Assembly: GCA_036495715.1 (NCBI GenBank)
Contig: DASXML010000065.1
Span: 44,071-108,070 of the forward strand
Reading direction: 5' to 3'
DNA: 64,000 nt
Source of the DNA: Scandinavium sp036495715
GTDB lineage: Bacteria > Pseudomonadota > Gammaproteobacteria > Enterobacterales > Enterobacteriaceae
The position numbers and the translations under genes were made by a program. A model generated the notes under the pieces. The model saw nothing but the letters and a program-made list of their open reading frames with translations, searched no databases and had not been told where the DNA came from. This document shows, piece by piece, positions 44,644 through 52,292 of the stretch. Position 1 is the first letter of the stretch, and every line of letters starts with the position of its first letter.

Positions 44644-45306
44644 TCACTCCCCCGCTAACGCGCGCGGGAACAGCACATTGTTCTCCAGACTGATGTGCTC
44701 CATCAAATCATCAATCATCTCGTTAATGCCGTTATACATCGCTTTCCAGGTGGTACAGGCTTCTGGCGGCGGCGTCACGTTATTGGTCACATGCTTGATC
44801 ACGTCCAGCAGTTCGCCCGCGTCATCATGCTCGCTTTCCATCACGCTGATCGGCCCCATTGCCTGACGGCCCATGCCTTGTTTGATCATCGGGAACAGGA
44901 TCTGCTCCTCTTTCATCATGTGGCTGGAGAGCTCCTGATGCAGCGCGGTCAGATATTTGGTCAGGCCTTTTGGCACATTCGGTTTATCCGCGTGAACGCG
45001 CTCCACTTTGGTGGCTTGCAGGATAAGCTCCGGCAACTGTTCGCGATGACGGTCGTGATAGCGCACAATGATGTGGTCAATAATTTCGGCAAGCGGCGTT
45101 ACGCGCCACTCTTTTTCGACGGGTTGCTCTGCCAGTTTGACCAGTTCAGCTTCTATCTGAGCCACATCCAGCTCTTTACGTGCCGCGGCACGTTCCAGCG
45201 TTTGCTTCCCGCCGCAGCAGTAATCCATATCGTATTGACGAAACAGAGCAGACGCGCGCGGAATTGAGAGCGCCAGTTCACCTAAAGGTTGATCGCGAAA
45301 GGCCAT
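44644..45306 (-). CDS. ytfE: Iron-sulfur cluster repair di-iron protein YtfE (RIC)
   Basis: Hemerythrin-like di-iron protein that repairs Fe-S clusters damaged by nitric oxide and oxidants. The N-terminal ScdA_N domain carries the Cys pair in YDMDYCCGGKQ (residues 30-31). The hemerythrin domain has iron ligands in DHIIVRYHDRHR, SSHMMKEEQILFP, MESEHDDAGELL and LMEHISLENNVLFP. Start 45306 (MAFRDQPLG) has GAGG upstream and gives 220 residues, as in E. coli; longer in-frame starts run through the operator. An NsrR operator lies 26-48 bases ahead. Confidence 0.97.
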   Translation of the reverse strand: MAFRDQPLGELALSIPRASALFRQYDMDYCCGGKQTLERAAARKELDVAQIEAELVKLAEQPVEKEWRVTPLAEIIDHIIVRYHDRHREQLPELILQATKVERVHADKPNVPKGLTKYLTALHQELSSHMMKEEQILFPMIKQGMGRQAMGPISVMESEHDDAGELLDVIKHVTNNVTPPPEACTTWKAMYNGINEMIDDLMEHISLENNVLFPRALAGE

Positions 45307-45331
45307 AGTCGTTACCTCATCTGTAAAATAT

Positions 45332-45354
45332 AAGATGCATTTTAAATGCATCTT
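45332..45354 (-). promoter_or_regulatory. NsrR operator of ytfE
   Basis: A perfect 11-1-11 inverted repeat, AAGATGCATTT, one T, then AAATGCATCTT, matches the NsrR consensus. On the minus strand it overlaps the spacer and -10 (TTATAT) of a likely ytfE promoter. NsrR (22823-23248) is encoded in the same window, so repression of ytfE until NO exposure is expected. Confidence 0.9.
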
Positions 45355-45388
45355 TAAGATAAGAAAATACCCCTTTGGGAATAAGGCA

Positions 45389-46366
45389 CTATTTTCGGGG
45401 GGCTTCGTGCAGTGCTTGCAGTAGAGGTTTTTGCGGTTTGGCCCGCACCGCAATCACCACGCCGATGACCAGCAGCGCGATGCCGATGAACGTCAGCAGT
45501 GGAGGCAGGCTTTGACGCAGCATAAAGGTATACAGCAGGCCAGCCAGCGTTTCGAAAACGATCAATGGCCCGACGATCACCGTCGGCAGCCGCTGGCTGG
45601 CGATGTTCCAGCATAATGCACCCACCCATGAACAGAACACCGCGATGGCGATCATCAAGGTGATAAAGCGTTCCGGACGCGGGCCGAACGGTAGCGGAAA
45701 AGATTGCCCCTGGCCGCTGAGCCACAGGCAGGCGAGCACATAACCGAGCAGCGAAACGGGCAGCGTGACCAGCGCCTGTGCCGTTGCCCACATCATCGGA
45801 TGTTTATCCGAGTTTTCCCGCAGCCAGCGGGCGTTACGCAGCGCATACCACGCCCAGCAAACAACAGAGATAAACGCCAGACCGATGCCACTGCCATAGC
45901 GCCACCCACTGAAGTCGGTGAGACCGTGACTGAGTTCGGCGATATTCACACACAGTAACCCTAGCGCGATGCAGCCGAGCGCCGGCGCCATCCCAAGCCA
46001 GGAAAGTTTACCGTCGCGCTGGCTGTAAAGCAGATTAGCAAATACCGGGATCACCACCGGCAGCGTACCGATGATCATGGTCGAAACGGGTGCGCCCGCA
46101 CGCTGAATTGCGCTGGCGAGGCAGACGTAATAAATGAGATTGCCCATCATCGTCAGGCCCAGCGCGGTCAGCCAGTCGCGCTTGCCGAGCTGCTTGAGCC
46201 GCGCACGCCCCAGCCACGCCAACGGCAGGGCTATCAGGCCAAGCGCCAGATAGCGGCCCATCGACTGCAATACCGCCGGGTATTCCGGCACCAGCAGCGG
46301 CCCGACAAAAATCAAACCCCACATCAGCCCCGCCAGCAGGGCGTACAACACACCACTCATCATCAT
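45389..46366 (-). CDS. ytfF: DMT-family inner-membrane transporter YtfF
   Basis: Ten-span EamA-type transporter of unknown substrate, 325 residues (E. coli 321). Conserved segments include LAGLMWGLIFVGPLLVPEYP, MMGNLIYYVCLASAIQRAGA and CWAWYALRNARWLRENSDKH. Three consecutive ATGs begin at 46366; AAGG lies 5 bases before the first. It sits just upstream of ytfE on the same strand, with the NsrR operator between them. Confidence 0.93.
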   Translation of the reverse strand: MMMSGVLYALLAGLMWGLIFVGPLLVPEYPAVLQSMGRYLALGLIALPLAWLGRARLKQLGKRDWLTALGLTMMGNLIYYVCLASAIQRAGAPVSTMIIGTLPVVIPVFANLLYSQRDGKLSWLGMAPALGCIALGLLCVNIAELSHGLTDFSGWRYGSGIGLAFISVVCWAWYALRNARWLRENSDKHPMMWATAQALVTLPVSLLGYVLACLWLSGQGQSFPLPFGPRPERFITLMIAIAVFCSWVGALCWNIASQRLPTVIVGPLIVFETLAGLLYTFMLRQSLPPLLTFIGIALLVIGVVIAVRAKPQKPLLQALHEAPRK

Positions 46367-46436
46367 TTGTACCTTATTCGTAAACAGACGCAGTGTAGGG
46401 AGCGCGCTGGCGGTGCGTATTGTATGAGGTTGCGCA

Positions 46437-47261
46437 TTAGCGCAGGAAAACTTGTTTCTGGTAGCGAACAGGCGTGATGCCGTAGCGGCGCGTAAAAGCG
46501 CGGGTCAGATGGGACTGATCGGTTAACCCCGTCGCGGCGGCGACTTCGGCGGCGGGCATCCCGCGGGTCAGGAAATCTTTGGCACGCCATAAACGAATGG
46601 CCATTAACATCTGATGTGGCGTGACGTGATAACGGGCTTTGAACTGGCGCTGGAAATGGTACGGACTGAGTGCGACCACAGCGGCGAGTTGGTCAAGCGT
46701 CACCGGGTGCATATAGTTGTCGTGCAAATACTCTCTAATGCGTTCAAAGCGATGGGCCGCTTCCTGTGCATTCGGCGCATGACGTGCAAACGGGCGGAAA
46801 GTATCGATCAGGTCAAGCAACAACCCTTTTTGTGCCAGCGGGTCATCGGTGTTCCACAAACCATAAATTTGCTGACAAAGCAGGGCGGAACGCTGCGTGT
46901 CGTGGCGCACCACATCGCTAAACCACCAGTCACGAATGCCCGTCACGTCTTCCAGTAAATTCGGTTCGAGATAGACCATCCGATAGCGCCAGCCGTCGGC
47001 AGTTTCGGCTTCACCGGTGTGTAATTCATCAGGATTCATAGTGACGACGGAATTGACGGGGGCAATATATTGCGTGCCACGATAGCGAAAACGCTCCGCG
47101 CCGAGTTCAATCGCGCCAATTCCAAAGGCTTCGTGGGTGTGCAGTTCAAAAGCGTAGCGTGAAATATGGGCATGATAAAGCTCCACCCCCGGTACATCGG
47201 GCAGATGGCGGAAGCTGGCACAATCTTTCTCGTCTGTGAACTGCTGAGGAACACCCTGCAC
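46437..47261 (-). CDS. AraC-family transcriptional regulator
   Basis: A 274-residue regulator with an N-terminal cupin-like ligand domain (HTHEAFGIGAIELGAERFRY...MNPDELHTGE). The C-terminal double HTH has VTLDQLAAVVALSPYHFQRQ and AEVAAATGLTDQSHLTRAFT. This architecture (AraC_binding plus HTH_18) is common next to DMT exporters, and the gene lies 70 bases upstream of ytfF on the same strand. It may control ytfF; this is inference. The start is GTG 47261 with GGGAG upstream. It is not at this position in E. coli K-12. Confidence 0.88.
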   Translation of the reverse strand: MQGVPQQFTDEKDCASFRHLPDVPGVELYHAHISRYAFELHTHEAFGIGAIELGAERFRYRGTQYIAPVNSVVTMNPDELHTGEAETADGWRYRMVYLEPNLLEDVTGIRDWWFSDVVRHDTQRSALLCQQIYGLWNTDDPLAQKGLLLDLIDTFRPFARHAPNAQEAAHRFERIREYLHDNYMHPVTLDQLAAVVALSPYHFQRQFKARYHVTPHQMLMAIRLWRAKDFLTRGMPAAEVAAATGLTDQSHLTRAFTRRYGITPVRYQKQVFLR

Positions 47262-47339
47262 GCTAATCTCCCGCGGAATATCTCGTCATTATCGAAGATA
47301 CCCCGTGGGGACGCCACAAAAAAGGGCAATGGTTAGCGC

Positions 47340-47435
47340 TTATAGGATGCTTTTGACGCTTTCAGACAGCGGCGTCGTCGGGCGTTGAATAAGCTTGCTC
47401 AGAGTATGGCTGTCATCAAACAGACCGCCTTTGGA
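47340..47435 (-). pseudogene. qorB: qorB (ytfG) 3' remnant
   Basis: The last 31 codons and stop of a minus-strand gene read SKGGLFDDSHTLSKL then IQRPTTPLSESVKSIL. This fits the C-terminus of the NAD(P)H:quinone oxidoreductase QorB, whose gene follows ytfF in E. coli on the same strand. Everything upstream has been replaced by insertion-sequence fragments, so the gene is destroyed. Identification rests on sequence resemblance plus synteny. Confidence 0.65.
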
Positions 47436-47527
47436 CGCGCCTCTCGCTGATATTTAACAATCTGCTCGATCGCTTCGAGTTTGAACTCCGGGGAGAAGGT
47501 GCGTTTAGCCCGACGAGTTTTGATCAT
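47436..47527 (-). mobile_element. IS3-family orfA remnant (5' part)
   Basis: From ATG 47527 the minus strand encodes MIKTRRAKRTFSPEF then KLEAIEQIVKYQREA, the N-terminal HTH segment of an IS3-family OrfA. It is broken at about 47436, where the frame runs into the qorB remnant. Bases 47528-47580 upstream (with GCCACCTCGAAATCCTG on the minus strand) may include the IS end. Confidence 0.75.
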
Positions 47528-47598
47528 GCATCACTTCATATTCACTGTTTGAACATTAACAGGATTTCGAGGTGGCCTGAATTAGCGAGCCACTACAA

Positions 47599-47766
47599 CG
47601 GGATGAAGCCAGGGAGATCACGGAGCGCTGGTTGAAGGAATATAATAGCGAACGACCTCATGAATCCCTGAATAACCTGACCCCGGAAGAATGCTGGCTG
47701 ATGGCTGAAAAACCGGAAACCTCGAAAAGTGCATTAATTAAAACGGGTGTGCTTACGCCGAAATAA
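47599..47766 (+). mobile_element. IS3-family orfB remnant (C-terminal part)
   Basis: In the plus direction RDEAREITERWLKEYNSERP then HESLNNLTPEECWLM encodes the C-terminal end of an IS3-family DDE transposase (IS407/IS2-like YN-x-RPHxSLNNLTPEE signature). It closes with TAA at 47764. The 5' part is missing. It points opposite to the orfA remnant, so at least two IS events or a rearrangement are implied. Confidence 0.75.
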
Positions 47767-47781
47767 TACAAAAGGTTTTTG

Positions 47782-48474
47782 CTAAAACGCCATTGGTAAT
47801 TTATTCAACATAACCAGTTTCCCCTTTTCAATTTCCAGGTAGTTACCTTTTCGAAGCGCAGAAATTATGTACATTATTTGACTGCGAGAACTTCCCGTTC
47901 TTCGCTGAACAAATGGAGTCATTCTTATTTGATTGCGAATATGGTCGGGATAGAGCCAGAGTTCAATGAGGATTGACCGAACTTTACTATATGTATCAAC
48001 ACCAATAAGTTCACGCTCTCTTGAACTCATCACCAACATTCGTTGTGCCAGAATATTACAGATATCACGCCATAAGTTCAAGTCATCACATTTTTGCACG
48101 AATGTATCGAGAGGAATTTCATAACCATAGCAATCACTTTCAGCATGAATATAATGCCGTGGCCGTGTTGGGATCTCATTGAACGTACTGTACCCATCAA
48201 TTAGACCAACTACAGAAGGCGGAAAGAGAGTATAGACATATAAATCATCTTCTGAGTTACAGATAGAACAAAAACCATCTGTAAGTAAAATAATACTGGC
48301 AGTGACCTTATTATTACCAAGCTGATGACATTCATCTTGGGCTAAGAAAAAGGGCGTGCAAAAAGGGATTAATTTATTGTGCAGCCCTTCAATGGCCTGA
48401 AAACATTTTGTTTTTGATGCAAAATCGAAAGAACTACCGTTAGACATACATTCATGGACAACTTCTATACTCAT
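47782..48474 (-). CDS. CRP-fold winged-helix regulator, IprA/YaiV-like
   Basis: A 230-residue protein with a cyclic-nucleotide-binding-like N-terminal barrel (about 35-150, TPFFLAQDECHQLGNNK... YTLFPPSVVGLIDGY) and a C-terminal winged helix (about 165-225, RRTGSSRSQIMYIISALRKG). The layout resembles IprA/YaiV regulators, which often accompany fimbrial operons. cAMP-binding residues are not recognisable. It lies downstream of the fimbrial genes on the same strand, separated by about 550 bases, and may regulate them. Base composition is AT-rich like the fimbrial genes. Confidence 0.75.
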   Translation of the reverse strand: MSIEVVHECMSNGSSFDFASKTKCFQAIEGLHNKLIPFCTPFFLAQDECHQLGNNKVTASIILLTDGFCSICNSEDDLYVYTLFPPSVVGLIDGYSTFNEIPTRPRHYIHAESDCYGYEIPLDTFVQKCDDLNLWRDICNILAQRMLVMSSRERELIGVDTYSKVRSILIELWLYPDHIRNQIRMTPFVQRRTGSSRSQIMYIISALRKGNYLEIEKGKLVMLNKLPMAF

Positions 48475-49022
48475 CTACTTAACTCTTTATAAGCGAACGA
48501 TGTTAATCAATGTGATTAACAGAGCGCTTAAATATATTTGATTTTCACACAGACAATTTATCACAAAATCTTATGGTTTCAAAATAACAAATCGGCAGGA
48601 TAAATAATTAAAATCATAATATTATTATAAATAGCATTCATGCTAACAACTCGATAACTTAAGGCAATCTTTCATCATCATAAAAAAGACATAAATGCAG
48701 TTACCCTCTTACGTAGCCCTATGAGGTTTCTAAATTTCTACTATTCCACCTTCAATTGATCAGTGTTGTCACCCTAACACAAGCGTCGGCTGCTTGAACG
48801 TCTTGGGCACATTCCCCCGGCTGAAGCATAAAAAGCGTATTACGCTTCCATCGGGAACAAGGCTATGGCAACCTGAGTTCCCGGCCTTAACTCTCTCCAA
48901 CAAACCCGGTGCGGTTCAGTCTCTCCGGCATCGAGCCTATAATGGAAGAGTTGACAGAACGTATAGGAAATAGAGGGGCAAATTTTTTGTATAATCCCTC
49001 TATTACCTTGAGGTTTAATATA
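48475..49022. other. AT-rich gap with a GC-rich structured segment
   Basis: No gene is recognisable. Most of the gap is strongly AT-rich, probably the promoter region of the CRP-fold regulator and the 3' end of the fimbrial operon. In contrast, 48773-48950 is GC-rich and foldable. It contains hairpins AAGCG-TATTA-CGCTT (48833-48847) and CGGGAAC/GTTCCCG (48852-48858 with 48877-48883), and GGTGCGGTTCAGTCTCTCCG. It may be a mobile-element end or a structured RNA; I cannot name it. Confidence 0.45.
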
Positions 49023-50252
49023 TTATCTATAAGTGATAGAAAAAGTGCCTTTTGCTTGAAAGTCTCCGGGTTCGACAGTCTGACCAGAAATCGATTTTAA
49101 GGTTGCATTGAAATTGAGCATATGGTCATTTCCCTGGTCACATAACGCCGGATCGTTACAGGAAGGATAATATTTATGAACATTTTCATTCGATTCCATT
49201 GTGTCTGCAAAGGGCTGGCCGCTATTAGGTTTTAAAATGGATAACGCGCCACTTAACGCTTGCGCCTCAATCAGTACACCCACGCCTTTTGCAGCTCCAG
49301 GATAATCCTGGCCGTAAGTATTAGTCAGCAATACTTCATCAGTATCCGTGTTACTACTTGTCAGACGTACTTCAATGTCTTTAACACCCATGCAGTTTTC
49401 AAGGTTAATATGGAAAGGTACTGCTTTAGGGTTATTATTCTGCTGAAGTTCATTGGCATCGTAATCATTACCCATTACAACCGTATTACTCCCGTTCATA
49501 ATCTCCGAAGTAACTTGCGTGGCAAAACAGGTGGGTGCTGTGAGTTTTGCCTGGGCTTGCAAACGAACCGTAATGCTAGAGCCTGAACCATCAGCACTTT
49601 TGAATTCGAAAGCGTCAATAAGAGCAGGAAGAATATCTTCCCCTGAACGTGCATTGTCGAGTTGCTGATCAACATAAAAAGTCAGTTTAATATGAAGATT
49701 AAACCCACCCAGCAATGTGTTACCTGTGGCATTACACTTTCCGCCACCATTCAGAGTACCATCGATCGTCATTGTACCCGTTGAAGGCAAGGGAAAGGTG
49801 CTAGGAGAAAATGTTGTATTAGAACCATCTTTTGTCCCTCTGAAATCAATAATGTCCAGAGAGTAATATATTCCTGGGATAGGGGTAGCAAAAAGATCTT
49901 TACCGTCTGCCTTCAGACCTGATGGTTCTAATAGAGATCTAAACTCCATCTGATTAGTCCCTCCACCCGTCTTACAAAATAAGCCACCATCGCCGATGAC
50001 AGATGAATCTTGTTCAACAAAATCAAAGGTGACTCCGGCTGCCTGTAACGAAGGAGCAGGGGTCAGCATCAGTTGAGTCATACCACTTCCTGGATACCGA
50101 TCGGTGACAACTCCAGAGGCATTAGCATTATTAATGGTGCCACTGGTATATCCGGCCATGATATAGGCATTGGCAGAGATAACAGGAAATATTAACAGCG
50201 TGGCTAAAAATATTGACTGAAAGAGATAGGGTATTCTTGAATTATTAATCAT
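49023..50252 (-). CDS. Fimbrial tip adhesin, two-domain (operon 2)
   Basis: A 409-residue secreted protein with a signal peptide (IFLATLLIFPVISANA), a divergent N-terminal domain (about 30-245) and a C-terminal pilin domain. The pilin domain starts near LTAPTCFATQVTSEI and ends with the beta-zipper motif FQAKGTFSITYR. This is the FimH-like plan, with receptor binding followed by donor-strand acceptance. The last gene of the seven-gene operon, as YadC is in the Yad operon. ATG 50252 has GAGG 6 bases upstream; a TTG at 50264 is less likely. Its start overlaps the previous stop. Ligand unknown. Confidence 0.88.
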   Translation of the reverse strand: MINNSRIPYLFQSIFLATLLIFPVISANAYIMAGYTSGTINNANASGVVTDRYPGSGMTQLMLTPAPSLQAAGVTFDFVEQDSSVIGDGGLFCKTGGGTNQMEFRSLLEPSGLKADGKDLFATPIPGIYYSLDIIDFRGTKDGSNTTFSPSTFPLPSTGTMTIDGTLNGGGKCNATGNTLLGGFNLHIKLTFYVDQQLDNARSGEDILPALIDAFEFKSADGSGSSITVRLQAQAKLTAPTCFATQVTSEIMNGSNTVVMGNDYDANELQQNNNPKAVPFHINLENCMGVKDIEVRLTSSNTDTDEVLLTNTYGQDYPGAAKGVGVLIEAQALSGALSILKPNSGQPFADTMESNENVHKYYPSCNDPALCDQGNDHMLNFNATLKSISGQTVEPGDFQAKGTFSITYR

Positions 50253-50967
50253 AGTAGGCCTCAATCAAGACTTGCGTTCTTACACCCCCAGGATAAACCT
50301 CGCGGCTATCAATTTGTTGGAAGCGGGTATAAAAAGTGTAGATATCCTTTTCCGGGTCTCTACCCGTGATATCATAGGCAAAATCACGGGGGTTACCGCC
50401 TGAGTCCAGAACATTGATAGTTTCACCATTATTAAGAGCATAGAAAACCACTACGCCGACCCCTACTGCGCCCCCTATACCTTCCGATAGCATATTCGGG
50501 AAAATTTGTTTACTCGAGCCCTGAAGCTTATAGCCAGCAAGTGGAGACACCGTAAGATGCAATTCACTTGCATCAGGACGGTATTTTGAGCGACAGTCTT
50601 TTAATGTCACCGTAAATTCTTTTCCGCCACCCTGATAAATCTCTGGGGTAAAAGGACTTTTCATATCACCTGGGGTATAAGAACCTGTGCCAGGATCATA
50701 AGGCCCCAGGTGATTATGATCGCCAAAATAACCGAGCCCTACCGTGCCCAATTCAACCATGCTGTTATTAATGATTACCTCACAAGTATCATTAATAATG
50801 TTGGCGCTAAAGTTTACTGTATATTGTTTATCCACGACGTAACCACCAGAAGTCACCGGTGTTGGTTCATCAGCATTTGCACATGAAGCTACAAGGAATA
50901 ATATAAAAACCGAAGGCCGTATAGGATAACATTTATCCCTAAAAGTTTTTTTCATCATATTTCTCAT
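50245..50967 (-). CDS. Minor fimbrial subunit (operon 2)
   Basis: A 240-residue exported fimbrial protein. The signal segment is PSVFILFLVASCANA. A conserved pilin Cys is seen in NDTCEVIINNSMVELGTVGLG, and a second in LKDCRSKYRP. The C-terminus is RTQVLIEAYYD. It corresponds by position to yadK. The start at 50967 follows AAGG. It overlaps the adhesin start by 8 bases. Confidence 0.85.
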   Translation of the reverse strand: MRNMMKKTFRDKCYPIRPSVFILFLVASCANADEPTPVTSGGYVVDKQYTVNFSANIINDTCEVIINNSMVELGTVGLGYFGDHNHLGPYDPGTGSYTPGDMKSPFTPEIYQGGGKEFTVTLKDCRSKYRPDASELHLTVSPLAGYKLQGSSKQIFPNMLSEGIGGAVGVGVVVFYALNNGETINVLDSGGNPRDFAYDITGRDPEKDIYTFYTRFQQIDSREVYPGGVRTQVLIEAYYD

Positions 50968-50976
50968 ATAATAACC

Positions 50977-51603
50977 TTAAGGGTAATCAATCTGAATTAT
51001 AGCCGCAGAGGAAAAAGACCCGGTCGTCACATCGCCAATGGAATACCCATCCGCCACGGTAAGTCGTGCTGAAAAATAAAACTCGGGTATGGATGTTTCC
51101 CCAATCTCAAAAGCTAGTGGAATAATACTATTCCAACCTGGAATCGCCGAATTACTACATTCAATTCGTGTATCAGGTACATTGGTATAAACAGTCTGCC
51201 ATAATTGCAATGAAACGGCTTCTGCTTTATTAGAGGATGAATTGGTGTTGGCGAAATTTTTTCCATCACAGGCACCAACAGGAAGGATATGCACATATGC
51301 AGTGCCGCCGTCTTTAGGGTCGGGGTAAACAGGGCATGAATCTATCGTTATAGAGAAACGTATAGTTGAATCACTAGACCCTGCGGCGAGTGATGATTTA
51401 CGGACATCGCCAAAATCAGCCTCGGTTGTTTCAATATCGTTGACTTTTAAATGCGTAACGCAGGTGCTATCGGCATGAACCACCGTAGAATGAATATTTA
51501 ATGTCAAGGGTGATTGATCATCAGCCGCTTCTGCCCATGACAAATAAAAACATGTCAATGTTAATGTAAAAATGATTAAAGCATTATGTCGGATTGTTTT
51601 CAT
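50977..51603 (-). CDS. Minor fimbrial subunit (operon 2)
   Basis: A 208-residue fimbrial protein with a signal peptide (ALIIFTLTLTCFYLSWAEA). The pilin fold is indicated by STCVTHLKVN, IDSCPVYPD and the terminal FSSAAIIQIDYP. It corresponds by position to yadL. I chose ATG 51603 (MKTIRH) with AGGG upstream; the ATG at 51624 overlaps the previous gene's stop. Confidence 0.83.
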   Translation of the reverse strand: MKTIRHNALIIFTLTLTCFYLSWAEAADDQSPLTLNIHSTVVHADSTCVTHLKVNDIETTEADFGDVRKSSLAAGSSDSTIRFSITIDSCPVYPDPKDGGTAYVHILPVGACDGKNFANTNSSSNKAEAVSLQLWQTVYTNVPDTRIECSNSAIPGWNSIIPLAFEIGETSIPEFYFSARLTVADGYSIGDVTTGSFSSAAIIQIDYP

Positions 51604-51616
51604 GCTCATAGCCCTG

Positions 51617-52204
51617 TTACTCATAGCTGAAACTTAGTGTTGCGGTGGCGTTAAAATCCCCTTCTTTTACAGCCAGGGTTCGCGAAATAGCACGCAGTGC
51701 TGCTTTCATATTCACTCCGTTTTCTATTTCATCAGCATTCCACAGTAAGGCTCTGTCAGTATTGAGTTTGATGAGCGTTGTCATATCACTGGTGCGATAA
51801 AACCCAACGCCAATATTAGTAGTGCTTCCTTCTCCGCCTTTTGGAGAAATATAATCATTATTAATGGAATCACCGCTAATTCTGGTGCTGATTTGACTGA
51901 TGTTCTGAGGGCAACCTTTTGCCACTAGCTTAAAATCGGTGTCAGCCTCTGTTGAACCAGAAACAATTTTGTCGATCTCAACAACACCCATCTCGCCATC
52001 ATTTTTACCGGCTGCCAAAGTATAATTTCCGTCGCTTCCTGCGGTTATCGCAGCGCCTTCAATCGTAATATTGCACGTATGTGTTGTAATCTTTGCTTCA
52101 AAGATTATGTCAACATTTGTAGTAGGAGGAAGGCCAGCTAAAGCGCTCGTTGCTTTGAGTAAGACACAAAGCATTACTCCATAACGGTAATTTTTGTCTG
52201 ACAT
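51617..52204 (-). CDS. Minor fimbrial subunit (operon 2)
   Basis: A 195-residue fimbrial subunit with signal peptide ending ...LKATSALA. Pilin cysteines are in TTHTCNITIEG and AKGCPQNIS, and the beta-zipper tail is FNATATLSFSYE. It is the first minor subunit after the usher, corresponding by position to yadM. Confidence 0.87.
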   Translation of the reverse strand: MSDKNYRYGVMLCVLLKATSALAGLPPTTNVDIIFEAKITTHTCNITIEGAAITAGSDGNYTLAAGKNDGEMGVVEIDKIVSGSTEADTDFKLVAKGCPQNISQISTRISGDSINNDYISPKGGEGSTTNIGVGFYRTSDMTTLIKLNTDRALLWNADEIENGVNMKAALRAISRTLAVKEGDFNATATLSFSYE

Positions 52205-52292
52205 AAGTCACCTGCTTCTATTGATAACATGCAGTAATGTATTCACGAAAAAAGTCGCTATAAGAAGCTGACACAATGTCAACTTCCTTTCA

